Shown piece after piece: positions 46,524 to 57,376 of a stretch of 64,000 bases of DNA. Both the position numbers and the translations under genes were made by a program. How positions within the stretch are numbered: the first letter of the stretch is position 1; every line of letters starts with the position of its first letter. The DNA comes from Thelonectria olida. Taxonomy: Eukaryota > Ascomycota > Sordariomycetes > Hypocreales > Nectriaceae. The DNA is taken from positions 1-64,000 of the forward strand of contig JAGPYM010000034.1 of assembly GCA_020736575.1 (NCBI GenBank), written 5' to 3'. A model generated the notes under the pieces. That model searched no databases. It saw only the letters and a program-made list of their open reading frames with translations, and was not told the origin of the DNA.

Positions 46524-47467
46524 TCAGAATCGGATCTTCTTCTCGCCCCTCCTTTCACGCCAGTAGTTGGTCGAATCAAGGATATCAGAACAGTCCTTAA
46601 TCAACCATCCCCACTTCCGCAGAAATGCGACACTTGCTTCCCATCCTCGAGGATCCCATGGCTCGCCCCAAACAATGAGGGAAGCCCTTCCACTATATTG
46701 CTCGTCTACCCGCAAGAGGTCTGCACATACCAGATCCTCGTCGAACCCAAGTTCTATCGCCTTTAGAAGGTTATCCCGAAACCCTGGTATAGGAATTAGG
46801 TCGGACCAGGGGTGGTGGACCATTGCAACCTGGGTCGCTGTCGGCCGAAGGGCTATTGGATAGCGTGCTTCAGGTGTCGAGGCGGGAAGGCCGGGCCCAC
46901 TCTGATTGAACGGCGATATAAGCTCGTCCGAACAGAAGCCATTTAATCTGAAACCTAGAAGCTTGGCATTGTGTGTGATAGCATTCAAGACGTTCAACCG
47001 GACCAAGGTAGGTAGGATAACAGGGCGTGTGATGCCGGCCGAGAAGTCCTGAATCGCCTTTCTTGCGAAGTTGAGAGTTTTTTCCTGTCTGTTCGAGGAA
47101 GGCCAGAGCATGTGCCCCTCGAATTCAATGTAGAGAGCGGACTGCGCAGCTTCATTTGGGCTCTCGCCTGTAGCAGTTGCAGCTTGCTGAGATGAGTCGC
47201 TACCGTGTTCTTCTTGCTCAACTGGCCTAAGCTGCTTCCTTTTCCCTAAGCAACCACGTGATTAGCCCATGCACCTCAAATAATTTGTAGACAGTGCCCA
47301 GGTAACCAACTGTAGGCTCTTTGGTTGAGTCGGTTTTGAAGGCGTTTTCTGTGCGCCGTGCTCGTCACTCCGGTCCAATCCTCGCTCGAATCCTGTGCCT
47401 CAGCCCTCTGTGGCATGGGACTCAAGGTGATGAGGCGGGGAGGCGCTGCGTCTCTGTGCGAATCCAT
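46524..47467 (-). CDS. bZIP/DUF3425 transcription factor, 292 aa
   Basis: Two exons: 47467-47311 and 47245-46524, intron GTTGGT...GCTAATC...GCTTAG (65 bp). The basic region DWTGVTSTAHRKRLQNRLNQ-RAY is split by the intron and continues R-KRKQLRP, the usual fungal bZIP sequence. The C-terminal half is the DUF3425 domain, with the typical HHPWSDLIPIPGFRDNL, WGEPWDPRGWEAS and FLRKWGWLIKDC, then STNYWRERRGE near the end. The leucine zipper is short or absent, as often in this group. Such nuclear regulators commonly control stress or secondary-metabolism genes. The inner ATG at 47,467 is preferred over 47,590, since the extra N-terminus shows no family features. Confidence 0.85.
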
Positions 47468-49147
47468 GGTTGTGGTGATGGCTGACCTGCAGTTTGGGAG
47501 CCAGTCGACCTGATATGCAAAATGCAGGTGGCTTACTGCCTGCAACCTATTGGCTACATGATTGTTGAGCGGAGCGAAGGATATCCACATTAGTCGGTCC
47601 TATTGGAGATGTCGGCGTTTAAGATGTTTGAGTCCAGGCGCAAGGCCGCTCTACCGCCGCCCAGACTTGAAGATCCACTTCGTACTTGTTCAAACTAGTG
47701 CATTCGCAGTAATCCAGACCAATAATGCCCCACTTCGCCAGCGAAATTGGGCGCGCTCATCCATCCCGCTGCTCAGATGTCCAAATGTGCCACAGGATCA
47801 GGGACCAGTCAACCTCTTTCGTAAATGCGACCGGCTTACTGGGGGGAGCTCATTGGCTGCTGATTTGTGGGGATTCCTCAGACAGCTCCGTAATTGTCTT
47901 TATCAACATTAGTCGGGCCTGTATCAGCATTACTCTTATCCTGTTGCTAAGTATCAGCAGATGTTGTAGATACCGGAGATACCGGTATTTAAATTAATTA
48001 AGGTCATAGACGCAACACTGAAAAAGAGCGGCATGTTATCGAAAATTTACAGTGCGAGCGTCGGTGCACTACCCGATCGAACGAGACAACCAGATAACCA
48101 GACCAGCGCGCCCTCTTGCCAGGCAGGTGCGGTGTGTTTCAGCAAAAATGGATAATGACTTCTAAATAATTCAAGTCTCCAGATGAAATAAGAATGAAGG
48201 CGCAAAGCCCTTGTGTTCCGCCGGCAACTGAGACGTGCAAAGGACCCAGGTAGGTATAGTCAGATCAAGAAGCCGCGTTGTCTAACTAAGCCTTCTACCA
48301 TACACATGTAACAAGCCTATTTTCATCGTTCGTGCATCACCCTCACATATATTCCGTGATACGAATATGCAGAGTATTCTCATAACTCGGCAGTATAATT
48401 TGTCCAGCTTTTTCACCAGGCCTCCTTCTCAAGGGCTAGATATTATAGCTCAATTTGTTCTGATGTTTCTAATATGCCCGAGATTGATCTCCATTGTACG
48501 ATGTCTGTCCATCCGTGCAAGAATTTTCTATTCAGAGCTCTACTGCTATAAACCGAGCAAAAGTAGAGTTCAAGTTGAACTGACCGCACAATTATGACTT
48601 GAACTAATAGGGAGCTGGCCCTTACAATATGAAAGAATCTAATATAAAGCGTCCCAACCTTCGACGACATGATACACTGTATGACGTCAGTTCTAGTCTG
48701 ATTCACTCGCATTTGTTCGGCATAGAGGAGAATATCCTACGTGGAATTAGGGCAAACATTAACGATGATGGCTTATGCGTAGATCTCGTAAAAGTGAGAG
48801 CTTTGGTGTGAGAGCTTCGTCAGCTCTTCTAAAGTTCTGTAAATGAACGCCTTGAGAGCGGTCGACGACTTGGGGACGCGTCATAGTTAATTGACTGAAC
48901 GGTGCGTTGTTCATGCCTGCAAACAAATGAAGGATTCGTACGAAGCCGGGCGGAACGCATCGGGTGTTCAGACCGCGCGGTAATCCGGCTGCATTAGCCT
49001 GGTACTTGCCTAAATTGGGGCCCTGGAAGCTGGTGGCAATCTCATTCTCAGGACGTGAAGGCTTCAGACACATATAAACTGTGGAAGCCCTGACAGAAAG
49101 GGTTCGTTCCCGGGCATGTTCTCCGGAGGATTCTTAACTTCTTCAAC
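47468..49147. other. Intergenic region upstream of the dehydrogenase gene
   Basis: About 1.7 kb; composition is more AT-rich at 48,300-48,800. No gene recognised. The TATA-like CATATAAA at 49,071-49,078, 70 bp before the dehydrogenase ATG, is the likely core promoter. Confidence 0.5.
49071..49078 (+). promoter_or_regulatory. TATA-like box of the SDR gene
   Basis: CATATAAA, 70 bp upstream of the start codon at 49,148, a usual spacing for fungal genes with short leaders. Confidence 0.4.
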
Positions 49148-50087
49148 ATGTCTTACTCATTTTTGATAACCGGCGCGTCGTCCGGATTTGGCATTCGCAT
49201 CGCTCTCAAAGCGCTGCAAGCCGGGCACGCAGTTATGGCGACGGCTCGAAATTCCGCAGATGCTGCCAAGAAATATCCTGAATTGGAAGCTCTCGGGGGA
49301 GTCTGGCTGGAACTAGATGTTACTGCCGCTGATGCCATCGAGACCGTCAACAAAGTGGTCGGAGAGAGAGGAGTGAATGTTTTGATCAACAACGCGGGAT
49401 ACGGGCTTCTCGGTGCCCTAGAGGATATGAGGTGAGTCACTTTCATATGAGTTGATCAATGCTAGATATATGATAAATGATGCTGACACACCTCGAAGCG
49501 TATCGGAATTCCAGAAGCAGATTGATACAAACGTTACAGGTCCCTTTAAATGCATAAAGGGAGCTTTGCCACATTTTCGCACCCTCACCTCGCAAGGTGG
49601 TAGCACCATCGTCAATATCAGTAGCGTTGCCGGGTTACGAGGCGGTCCTTCTGCTACTGCCTACGCCGCGTCTAAGTTTGGACTGGAGGGTCTCAGCGAG
49701 TCCTTGGCAGGCGAAGTTAAGGCATTTCGAATTCGCGTCGTTCTCATCGAGCCTGGAACCTTTCGTACCAACTTCTTAACCAGCTTCCCAAAGCCAGCAG
49801 CTGGGCTCGGGGAAGCTTACAAAGACGGGCCGGTCGGTATGGCATTGCAAGCATTTACGGAGTTGGACAACAAGCAGCCTGGTGACCCCGAACAAGCTGC
49901 CGAGAGAATTCTGGAGATTATAGAAGGTAGGGGCATGGGCCAAGCCTTCAAGGAGAAAGGCCTGGGAGAGGTTCTACGAGTTCCACTTGGCAAGGATTGC
50001 TTCGCAGCAGCCTCGAAAAAGGTGCAAGATTTATCCGAAGCCTTGGCTGCTACTGAGAAGATCAGTGCAAGTACAGATTTCGCATAA
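49148..50087 (+). CDS. Short-chain dehydrogenase/reductase, 290 aa
   Basis: Two exons, 49148-49431 and 49499-50087; the intron is GTGAGT...CGAAG. Classical SDR with the nucleotide-binding TGASSGFG (residues 8-15), NNAG (about 82-85), the catalytic Ser in NISSVAG and YAASK (Tyr and Lys). The downstream EPGTFRTNF fits the cofactor loop. TARNS after strand 2, with Arg, suggests NADP(H). It resembles fungal SDRs of the oxidoreductase type that act on retinol-like or hydroxysteroid-like substrates; the true substrate is unknown. All catalytic residues are present. Confidence 0.88.
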
Positions 50088-50694
50088 TGTACATGACATG
50101 CGAGCTGGGTAGACAAACGAGTGGTTCACGAAACCGCAACCACGAGGTATAATGATGCTGGAGAATTAGTGGGGCATGGTTTATAAGCATCGTCCCCGTT
50201 TACCTCTATCTCTTCAGAGTGTACATCGATCGGGTTCTAGATCTCTCTGCATTTGACCTTTCCAACCCCATGCTAAACCGTCCAGATAGACTAGATAGTC
50301 GTTTGGTGAGGTGTTCATTTTTTTCAGCATAATACGATGCAGTACGGAAATACATGACGGGCAATTTCAGGGAGCGATCTTCAATGGAGGAATAAATCGA
50401 CAAAAATCCCAATGAAGTACAGGGACCCTAATGTCACAATTGCCAGCTCAATATTAGCGCAGTTAACTTACCGACCTAGAGACAAAATTGGCAGTAAGAA
50501 ATAATCACACCAATATCCCAATGGCTTGTTGTCCCGCAGACTTCCTCCTAAGCTGCCCAAGTCGTTTGCAGTAGTCTAACATGGACTCTTTCCACCAACG
50601 CTTATCCAATGTCTCAGCTCGACCTGCACTGCCCTCCGACCACTCCAAGGGCTGACGACAGCATCGTCCAAGAGGAGCAGTTGGTCAACTTCTT
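50088..50694. other. Intergenic, no gene seen
   Basis: 3' flank of the SDR gene and about 600 bp of ordinary composition. A 68-residue minus-strand frame (50,206-50,412) has no motifs. Confidence 0.45.
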
Positions 50695-50943
50695 TTAGTC
50701 CTGAAACCTTCCCACGAGCAACCATGCGGTGACATCAGGACGCGGAAGGCTTGCAAGAAACGCGCTCCTCTGAGTTCCCTTCTCGTCCATATACTCTAGA
50801 TTGGCCCCTCTTCTGACTAGAACTTTGACAATGTCAAGCTTTCCACAAACCGCGGCACACATGAGGGGCGTGCCAAACGATGAGCCCTCGTGTTGGATGT
50901 TCGCTTGGAATTCAGGCAGTACAGCTGCGGCGTATGCCTGGGC
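50695..50943 (-). pseudogene. Ankyrin-repeat protein fragment
   Basis: The minus strand reads about 80 residues with one clear ankyrin repeat (GTPLMCAAVCGKLDIVKVLV then RRGANLEY), followed by a C-terminal tail and a stop. A stop lies directly upstream in frame and no start or splice acceptor joins it to more repeats. It looks like the stranded last exon of an ankyrin gene. It is not simply a copy of the ankyrin part at 26.5-27.5 kb, whose repeats differ. Confidence 0.5.
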
Positions 50944-51176
50944 TCAACTAGCAAACCAACTACTGGTGGTGACGCTGCATTGCCTAGTTGAACAGTACGT
51001 AGAGTACTGCGTAGACTAAGTGGAATGCTATCTTCCACCGTTGGGAGAATCACTGCCGATGACTCTAGGAGCCCGGATCTAGCGTTGGCATTTGGCGTCC
51101 TTGCTCCCCTGGATCATGAAAGCGAGTTTGGTCTCTATGTGAAGTAATTTGGCCTTTTGTTTCTATATTTAAGAGT
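50944..51176. other. Intergenic, 3' flank of the amidohydrolase
   Basis: About 230 bp in which I see no feature beyond the 3' flank. Confidence 0.4.
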
Positions 51177-52832
51177 CTAGGTATCTCGCGTAGTCTTAGT
51201 TGCGTCCCATACCCTCCTCCCTCCAAACCAAGTCTCCTTCACCTCGGCATGCAGCAAACGCGATGCTTCCCACTCCATGTCCACTGCAATAAAGTCACCG
51301 ACTTTCCCAACTGCCAGCGATCCAATACGACTCTCAGCAAAGACGCTGGACGCAGCGCCCGCACTCGCAGCCACAATGGCTTCGCACATACCCAACCGAA
51401 AATGGGCATTGACCGTTGCCTCAGACTCGGCCTCTTTGGCCGACCGTCGCGTCGTGGCAATATAGAGGTTTTTGAATGGGTCCCATGGTGCAGTCGGACT
51501 GTCGCTCCCGATGGCCATTAATGCACCCGCGTCAGCAAAGTCGCGATACGCAAAAGCCCGGCCGCAGCGGTCCTCCCCAAGAAGCCGTGGCCACTCCTTC
51601 AAGATGGCGGGGTCTGCGTGCACAGGCTGAATTGACGCCGTCAGCTTGAGCTCGCCGAGTCGTTTTGCCTCTTCTGGCGACGCGAGTTCCAGATGCTCGA
51701 TGCGATGGCGGCGTCCCGGCGTGGCGCACTTCTCCAGCACATCGACAGCCAACTTGATGGCGCCGTCTCCAATCGCGTGCAGTGCCACCTGCAGGCCTGC
51801 AGCGTCTGCCTCCTGCACAACGGGCTCCAGGTCTTCGCGCTTCCACAGAGGGGGCGGCGAATCGATGGCGGGCGCGTATGGCTCGGACAGGTAGGCTGTG
51901 CAGGCGTCGATGACCCCGTCGCATATGATTTTGATGCCGACGAGACGCAAGTCTGGGGACGTTGTCGAGTTGAATCGACGGCTGAGCTCAATCGCGCGCT
52001 TGACTTGTTTCGACCGAGAGGCTGCGTCCCCCGATGGTTTGATGATCCAGTACGCAGCAAGGCGGATTGAGAGATCAGGGCGTGCCTTGCGAAGAGTGAC
52101 GAGCGCATCCCAGGCCGCCTCGTCCATGGCCATTTCAATGACTCCCGTGTAGCCCGATGCGTTGTATACCTGCACTGCCTCAACCATGGCATCCATCCGT
52201 TCTTGCAAAGGAGACACCTGCGCGAGATGAGGCCAAATAATTGTCAGAATCGCTCCCTCGGACAAGATGCCCGTTGGCTTTCCATCCACATCGCGTTCAA
52301 TGCTTCCTCCAACTGGGTCGGGAAGGTCAGCAGCGCCGAGTTCCTCCAACGCAGCCGTATTGCACCAAGTCGAGTGCAAGTGTCGATCCTCGATGAAAAT
52401 CGGCCTCGGGTCAATACCGTCAAGCATCGAGGCCATGGCGCCGTCGGGGGTCATTGTTCGGACCCAATTCTTGCAAAGAATCCGCGGAACGCCGGGATTG
52501 CTTGTGGCATATGATTTGATGCATGTTTGAATGTCGTCGAGAGACTTGCAGCGGTCCAGGTCGAGTTTCCGGAGTGATTGGCCCAAGAGCAGAAGATGCA
52601 TATGCCCGTCCACAAAGCCGGGAAGAACAGTGCGCCGTTCCAAGTCGACCGTCGCCACCTGAGTCTTGACATTGTTCTTCTCCGGGATCGTCTCCTCCTG
52701 GGAGCCGATAGCGGTAATCACTCCATTTTCGACGAGCATGCTCTCTGAAAAGCCCGCCTGGGCGTCGAGGCCGGTCTCAGCCTTAGAGAGGATACAGCCA
52801 TTGATAAATCGCGTAACTTGAGGAAGATCCAT
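51177..52832 (-). CDS. Metal-dependent amidohydrolase, family 3 (YtcJ-like), 551 aa
   Basis: Single exon. N-terminal beta-sandwich part, then PGFVDGHMHLLLLG with the metal-binding His77-x-His79, GIKIICDGV (metal-bridging region), HAIGDGAIKLAVDVLE and HRIEHLELASPEE with further metal His residues, and GSDSP with the catalytic Asp. The closing LAVGKVGDFIAVD restores the sandwich. This is the amidohydrolase_3/YtcJ group, with N-substituted amide or cyclic amide hydrolysis as the known type of reaction; the substrate is unknown. The length is normal and all key residues are present. No signal peptide, so probably cytosolic. Confidence 0.88.
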   Translation of the reverse strand: MDLPQVTRFINGCILSKAETGLDAQAGFSESMLVENGVITAIGSQEETIPEKNNVKTQVATVDLERRTVLPGFVDGHMHLLLLGQSLRKLDLDRCKSLDDIQTCIKSYATSNPGVPRILCKNWVRTMTPDGAMASMLDGIDPRPIFIEDRHLHSTWCNTAALEELGAADLPDPVGGSIERDVDGKPTGILSEGAILTIIWPHLAQVSPLQERMDAMVEAVQVYNASGYTGVIEMAMDEAAWDALVTLRKARPDLSIRLAAYWIIKPSGDAASRSKQVKRAIELSRRFNSTTSPDLRLVGIKIICDGVIDACTAYLSEPYAPAIDSPPPLWKREDLEPVVQEADAAGLQVALHAIGDGAIKLAVDVLEKCATPGRRHRIEHLELASPEEAKRLGELKLTASIQPVHADPAILKEWPRLLGEDRCGRAFAYRDFADAGALMAIGSDSPTAPWDPFKNLYIATTRRSAKEAESEATVNAHFRLGMCEAIVAASAGAASSVFAESRIGSLAVGKVGDFIAVDMEWEASRLLHAEVKETWFGGRRVWDATKTTRDT

Positions 52833-53931
52833 GTTGAAGAATGAAGAAAGATCAAAATACGAGAAAAAACGAGGGACCGGAATACGTGAATTATATCTCG
52901 TCTTGTTCCCGTTTGATGATTTGTGACTCGATTCGCATCGCCTCGACTTTACTTCCCAGGACGCGTGGGGTCGTCGGCTCGAGATGCCTTCCCTGGCGCT
53001 GGCTAAACCACCATCACGGCGCTCAGTTTAGCCAGCGAGCGGGTTTGACTCGTAAGTGCCAGAATTAGGTCACCTGTTTCTCAGTCTAATCTGCCCTTAG
53101 GAGACCAGAGCCTATTGTAAAGGAATGCTCACCGGCTTTTCTAGATATGAAAGTTAAGGCAGGCATACACTGGATTACTTAGTTGGCCGGTTTGTGGCGG
53201 CTTATGTAACTTGAATCTGGGGTGAGCGCTCAAGACCATGGCTGCTGCTGTGTGGTTTTCCTGTTTGGAGTAGTGGATAGTTTCGCAGGTGTACTATCTT
53301 CGCAGGAAAAGACTTGCCCGTGTCTAGCACGAATGATGCATCTTTTATTCCTAATCATATTTGAAACGCAACGTGGTCCTTCTTCCATTGCATTAGAATG
53401 TTGTTATGTTGCCTGAATATTTATGTGCCTCTGGATTCCATGCCCCCTTGCAGATCAAGGAGACGGCAGGTAGTTCTCGGACCTACCCAGGAATTTTACA
53501 ACATTCCACTAGTTTCGTACGATTTTCCAGAATATGTAGCATAGATGGCTTATTTCGTCCATAAGATACTGACAGAGCTTTATGAGTTAGGACTACGGAG
53601 GTGTCTCGCATCCGCCACAGCCATCATTTGCTGGAAACAACTTCCAGTCAGCCCGGACTTCGATAACCGAGCAAGATCCATGCCAGCCAGCTCAGTCAAG
53701 TTAGGTGTTGACCCACAACGTCTCCCGTGCCAAGTTGCCGACGGGTAGCGGTGTGAGGGGGTGAGGAGTCTCTCGTCGCACCGACTCGAGCTCCGATTGA
53801 GAGCCTCGGGTCCCGGGTTCGTGGCGTCGGATAGATGATACATACCTATTCATCTCGAGGATCAAGCCACGATGTCACAAACCTTCACCTTCACTATACC
53901 AATTTCAAGCTTCTGAGGAATTTTAGTCAAG
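52833..53931. other. Divergent intergenic region
   Basis: About 1.1 kb between the minus-strand amidohydrolase and the plus-strand hydrolase; likely both promoters. Short frames at 53,222 and 53,545 lack motifs. Confidence 0.5.
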
Positions 53932-55197
53932 ATGCAATCTGATCTCACTCTCGATCCCGCCCTTTTCGCCTCGAGCCAGGTCACTGAGAGCACACAACAA
54001 TTCCGCGAGCTGGTCCGATTGAACGATGAGGCGACGAACCATCTTTTTGTTGGTGAACCCCTCTTCTCAATTCTAGGTCACGGTGACGGCTTACATGTGC
54101 TTATCCTAGGGAGATGTGATTGACGCGGTTGGACTGAGGCCTCTCGCTGCAGGTCCCCCTCCAGAAGGCGGCGAATACATCAAGATCGCGGCAAGGGAGT
54201 CTGGACGCGATATTCCGTGTCGCGTTGCTAGGCCTACCGCTGGAAAAGCATCTGGTGTCCTTCTACATTTCCACGGCGGCGGACTGGCAATTGGTTCACA
54301 TGACATGTAGGTTTCAAGTTGGGCCATTGGTATAAGCCTTCTCAGATGAATGAGCATAGGCGCTGATGGTATTGTGATATCTAGGAACCTGCCTCTGCTG
54401 CAGCGCTTCGCTGATGCGTCGGGCTGTGTGACAGTCTCCGTTGGATACCGGCTTGCCCCCGAGAATCCGTTTCCGGACCCCATTCAGGATTGTTTCGATG
54501 TCGCCGATTATCTCATTGGGAACGCCGAAAAGGACTTTGGTGGGCCATTGCAGTTTATAGGTGGAGAGGTAAGGCCCTCACATCAGTTCGCTCGTCTATA
54601 GTCCCTCTCGCTGATTTGTGATGGCTCACGAAATAGTCGGCTGGTGCCTATCTCACAATGCAGACATATTTCCACATCGCCGGCACCAACCCAAGCTTCG
54701 ATTCGTTGAAGGGACTGATTTTTACGTACGGAGTCTACTCGTGGTCTTTATTGCCCTCCGCACACACAATCGCCGACACGGTAATGCTCGACGCGGGAAA
54801 GATTGCGAAATTCGGCGACTTGTCCTTCAAAATGGAGCCAGGCCAGCTCTCCATGGCCTGCGATCTCTTCGAGCAAGAGTTTGGCACTCTCGCCATTCGA
54901 TTCAATGGAACGAGCCACGACCATCATCTCAAACATCCGGCCATGTCGCCACTGTATCGTAGCTTGGAACAAATCACTTCGCCCCTCCCGCCTGCTTTGT
55001 TCCTGTGTGGAACCGCGGATCCGCTGCTCGACGACACCATCTTGATGTCTGCTCACTGGCAAATTGCGGGTGGACCTGCTACTGTCAGGTTTGTCACAGG
55101 TGCTCCTCATGCGTTTGTTGAGGCTCCCGTGGAGGCTGGGGACTGCAATGTCAAGGCAGCAGACATTATCCGACAGTTTCTGGAGGAGAAGCGTTGA
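53932..55197 (+). CDS. Hormone-sensitive-lipase-type alpha/beta hydrolase, 352 aa
   Basis: Four exons: 53932-54048, 54110-54306, 54385-54568, 54637-55197 (1,059 nt in all). The oxyanion motif HFHGGGLAIGS is in exon 2; VSVGYRLAPENPFPDP is in exon 3. The nucleophile elbow GGE-SAGAYL is split by the third intron (GTAAGG...AAATAG). The catalytic Asp is in CGTADPLLDDT and the His in GAPHAFVE. This is the HSL/arylacetamide-deacetylase family (PF07859 type), which cleaves short-chain esters and is often found as a tailoring or detoxifying esterase. The first intron (donor GTTGGT) is the weakest junction. It lies tail to tail with the Zn2Cys6 gene, 64 bp apart. Confidence 0.86.
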
Positions 55198-55261
55198 TGT
55201 TGGACGCCTGTGACTTCAGGCTCTGGCACTCATAGGATAGAAGAGTTTTTCATCCATGCAA

Positions 55262-56860
55262 TCATCCTGCGCCATTGATTCTTGGTGAGATACATATTGT
55301 CAAGTCTTGCGGTCCGGGTTGGTTCGCGGGGCTTAGAATGGCGTCCCAGTGAGGTCGAAAGACGCCTTCACCCCGGGGAGTTTCCAACCACAGGACTTTC
55401 TTGACGTGGACGAGTACGTCGTCCCAGCCACGCAGCTGTAGAGAAATAGAAGTAGCCACCGCTCTCTCCATAAACCACTGGTAATGGGTCGTGCCAGTGG
55501 ATGCCACCATTCCAACCGCAGGAAGCCAGACATCGAGTGAATCATATGCACGAGGCATGGATTCGAGTTGCTTGAGATGCTCCATGAACTGTGTAACAAT
55601 GGTGTTCAATATGACTGCATGCGAATAATACGTCGGCCCCTGAATGATGAACATGTAGAGTATGATTGCGTCGCGAATGGATGCGGTGACAGGTGACGAC
55701 TGAGGATTTGCCGTGTCTGAAGCTGAGGGTAGAATGCGATGCACCACAAAACATGCGAGATCGTGAATTCGTGTGGTTGAAAAGGGTCTTTGTTGGGCTC
55801 GCTGGAAGACGTGGCGGAGACGGACAAGTACGTTCCTGACTGCATAGTCGACATCAATACCTCCGAGCTCGGATAAATCATCATGAAGGTCGGTCGAGTC
55901 GAACTGCCATTCTGGAATGGGAGGTATGCCATCTCCATTTCCGACGTCATCCTGAGTCTCGAATTGAGGATGGCCCATTATGAGCATCGATACCCTTCAA
56001 GGCATGTAAGCAGCATATCATCTGGAGGACTAAGGTTGACCTACCAGCTGACCATTCTCGCGGTAAGCGGGCTAGTTTGTCTAACTGAATTGATGCCGCC
56101 TCTCATCTTGACGAGTCTTTTCGCTCCATCAACATGCATTTCGCTGACTTTGATATTGCCTTTTCCAAACTAAGAGTTGTAAAATGTCAGTAATGGGTTC
56201 GGAAGATGGAGATGGTGGAGGATCTCACCTCGATGGCTGCCAAAGTGATGACAGAGTTCATCGTACCGTCTTGTACAGCGAGTGAGGCATCTTCGACTTT
56301 GCGTCGCAGTAAGACCACGGAGTCAGCCATAAGAAGTTCCGAGGTTTGAAAGCCCTTTTGGGCCATCAACTCCTCGTCAAGGCATGCTGTCTGTAGCGAG
56401 ACATGGAAGAGGGCTGGATCGCCTAGAGCAAGCGGCCACCAAGAGATGAGAAAGGGGTTTGAGGTTGCGTTTAGGTCGAGAGGGTAGTACTGGAAAGCAA
56501 TCTTGTGGAGAACTGAATTGGTAATGAGCGCTGCTCAACGACGTCGACGCAAGACTGGACGTACGTACAGCTATGGATGAGGCGTTGAACGTGCTCTCGG
56601 GGCAATCTTGTTTGCGGGTACGATTCAAAAGGGTCCAGCGATGTGAATCTGGTGTCAGTCAAGGTGCCAGACCCATTGAGAGACCTGCTCAACGCGCCAT
56701 TCTCGCGTGCCGGAGCTGCCGGGGGTGCCGTCAAGGGCTCGTTGGCATAGACGCACAAGACTTTGCGCTTAATGCAGCGGGAGCAGCGCGGAGTGCGGAG
56801 GTCGCAGCTGTGTTTTGATTTGGCACATGCAGCACAGGACCGGCGGAGAGTCTGGCGCAT
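55262..56860 (-). CDS. Zn2Cys6 transcription factor, 477 aa
   Basis: Four exons: 56860-56569, 56512-56229, 56169-56045, 55994-55262 (1,434 nt). The binuclear zinc cluster is near the N-terminus: C-AAC-AKSKHSC-DLRTPRC-SRC-IKRKVLC, six Cys in the fungal spacing. The rest is the fungal-specific regulator domain (DUF3468 type), with ISWWPLALGDPALFHVSL, MAADSV-like LLMADSVVLLRRKVED, DGAKRLVKMRGG and MVSWVSMLIMGHPQFETQDD formed across the third intron. It is divergent from the CYP61 gene, 516 bp away, the usual arrangement for a pathway-specific regulator; target genes are inferred, not shown. Confidence 0.88.
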
Positions 56861-57376
56861 GTTGGGAAAGAGAAGGCGAGGCTGGGTGCGGTCTGTAGAA
56901 GTATGCGACTAAAGGGAAGAGTTCGAGATGGTCTGACGGAGGTTTGGCGAGAAAGCGGACTAGACAAGGTACGTACAGAATTGCATCAGGCCTAACCGAA
57001 AGAGGACTAGACCCCGCCGTCTATCTTTTGTCTTGGCATCTGAAACGACGTTCGGAGTCTAGTCCTAATGCGGTAATCGACACTTGCTGTCCCACGATGC
57101 CATCTGATGACACATCATGATGGTTGAGATTGATTTCACACTGTTAGGTTAAAATACGCAGTCTATGGAGCTGGCAGTTCTGTATTCGTATTCTTGTTAG
57201 TTTGCGAGGGCACGTTGTTGTTATGTCTGGTTCTGTGGTTCCCACACCGCGGAGAGATCCGGGAGAGCGCCGAAAAACCACACCATCTCCCGGGCGTATA
57301 AGAAAGCCATCGAGTACTCGTTTCTTGGTCGCAGAAGATCGGTAGGAAGCTTGTCTCTACCATTGAGAACTGCAAA
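56861..57376. promoter_or_regulatory. Shared divergent promoter of the regulator and CYP61 genes
   Basis: A 516-bp region between two start codons facing apart. A TATA-like TATAAGAA (57,297-57,304) lies about 73 bp before the P450 ATG. Several CGG/CCG triplets are present (for example CCGCGG near 57,247), as bound by zinc cluster proteins, but they are too common to assign an operator. Confidence 0.45.

Noticed and set aside
53720..53835. GC-rich stretch with GGTCCCGGGTTCG, tRNA-like
   Set aside because: No cloverleaf could be formed; the flanks do not pair.
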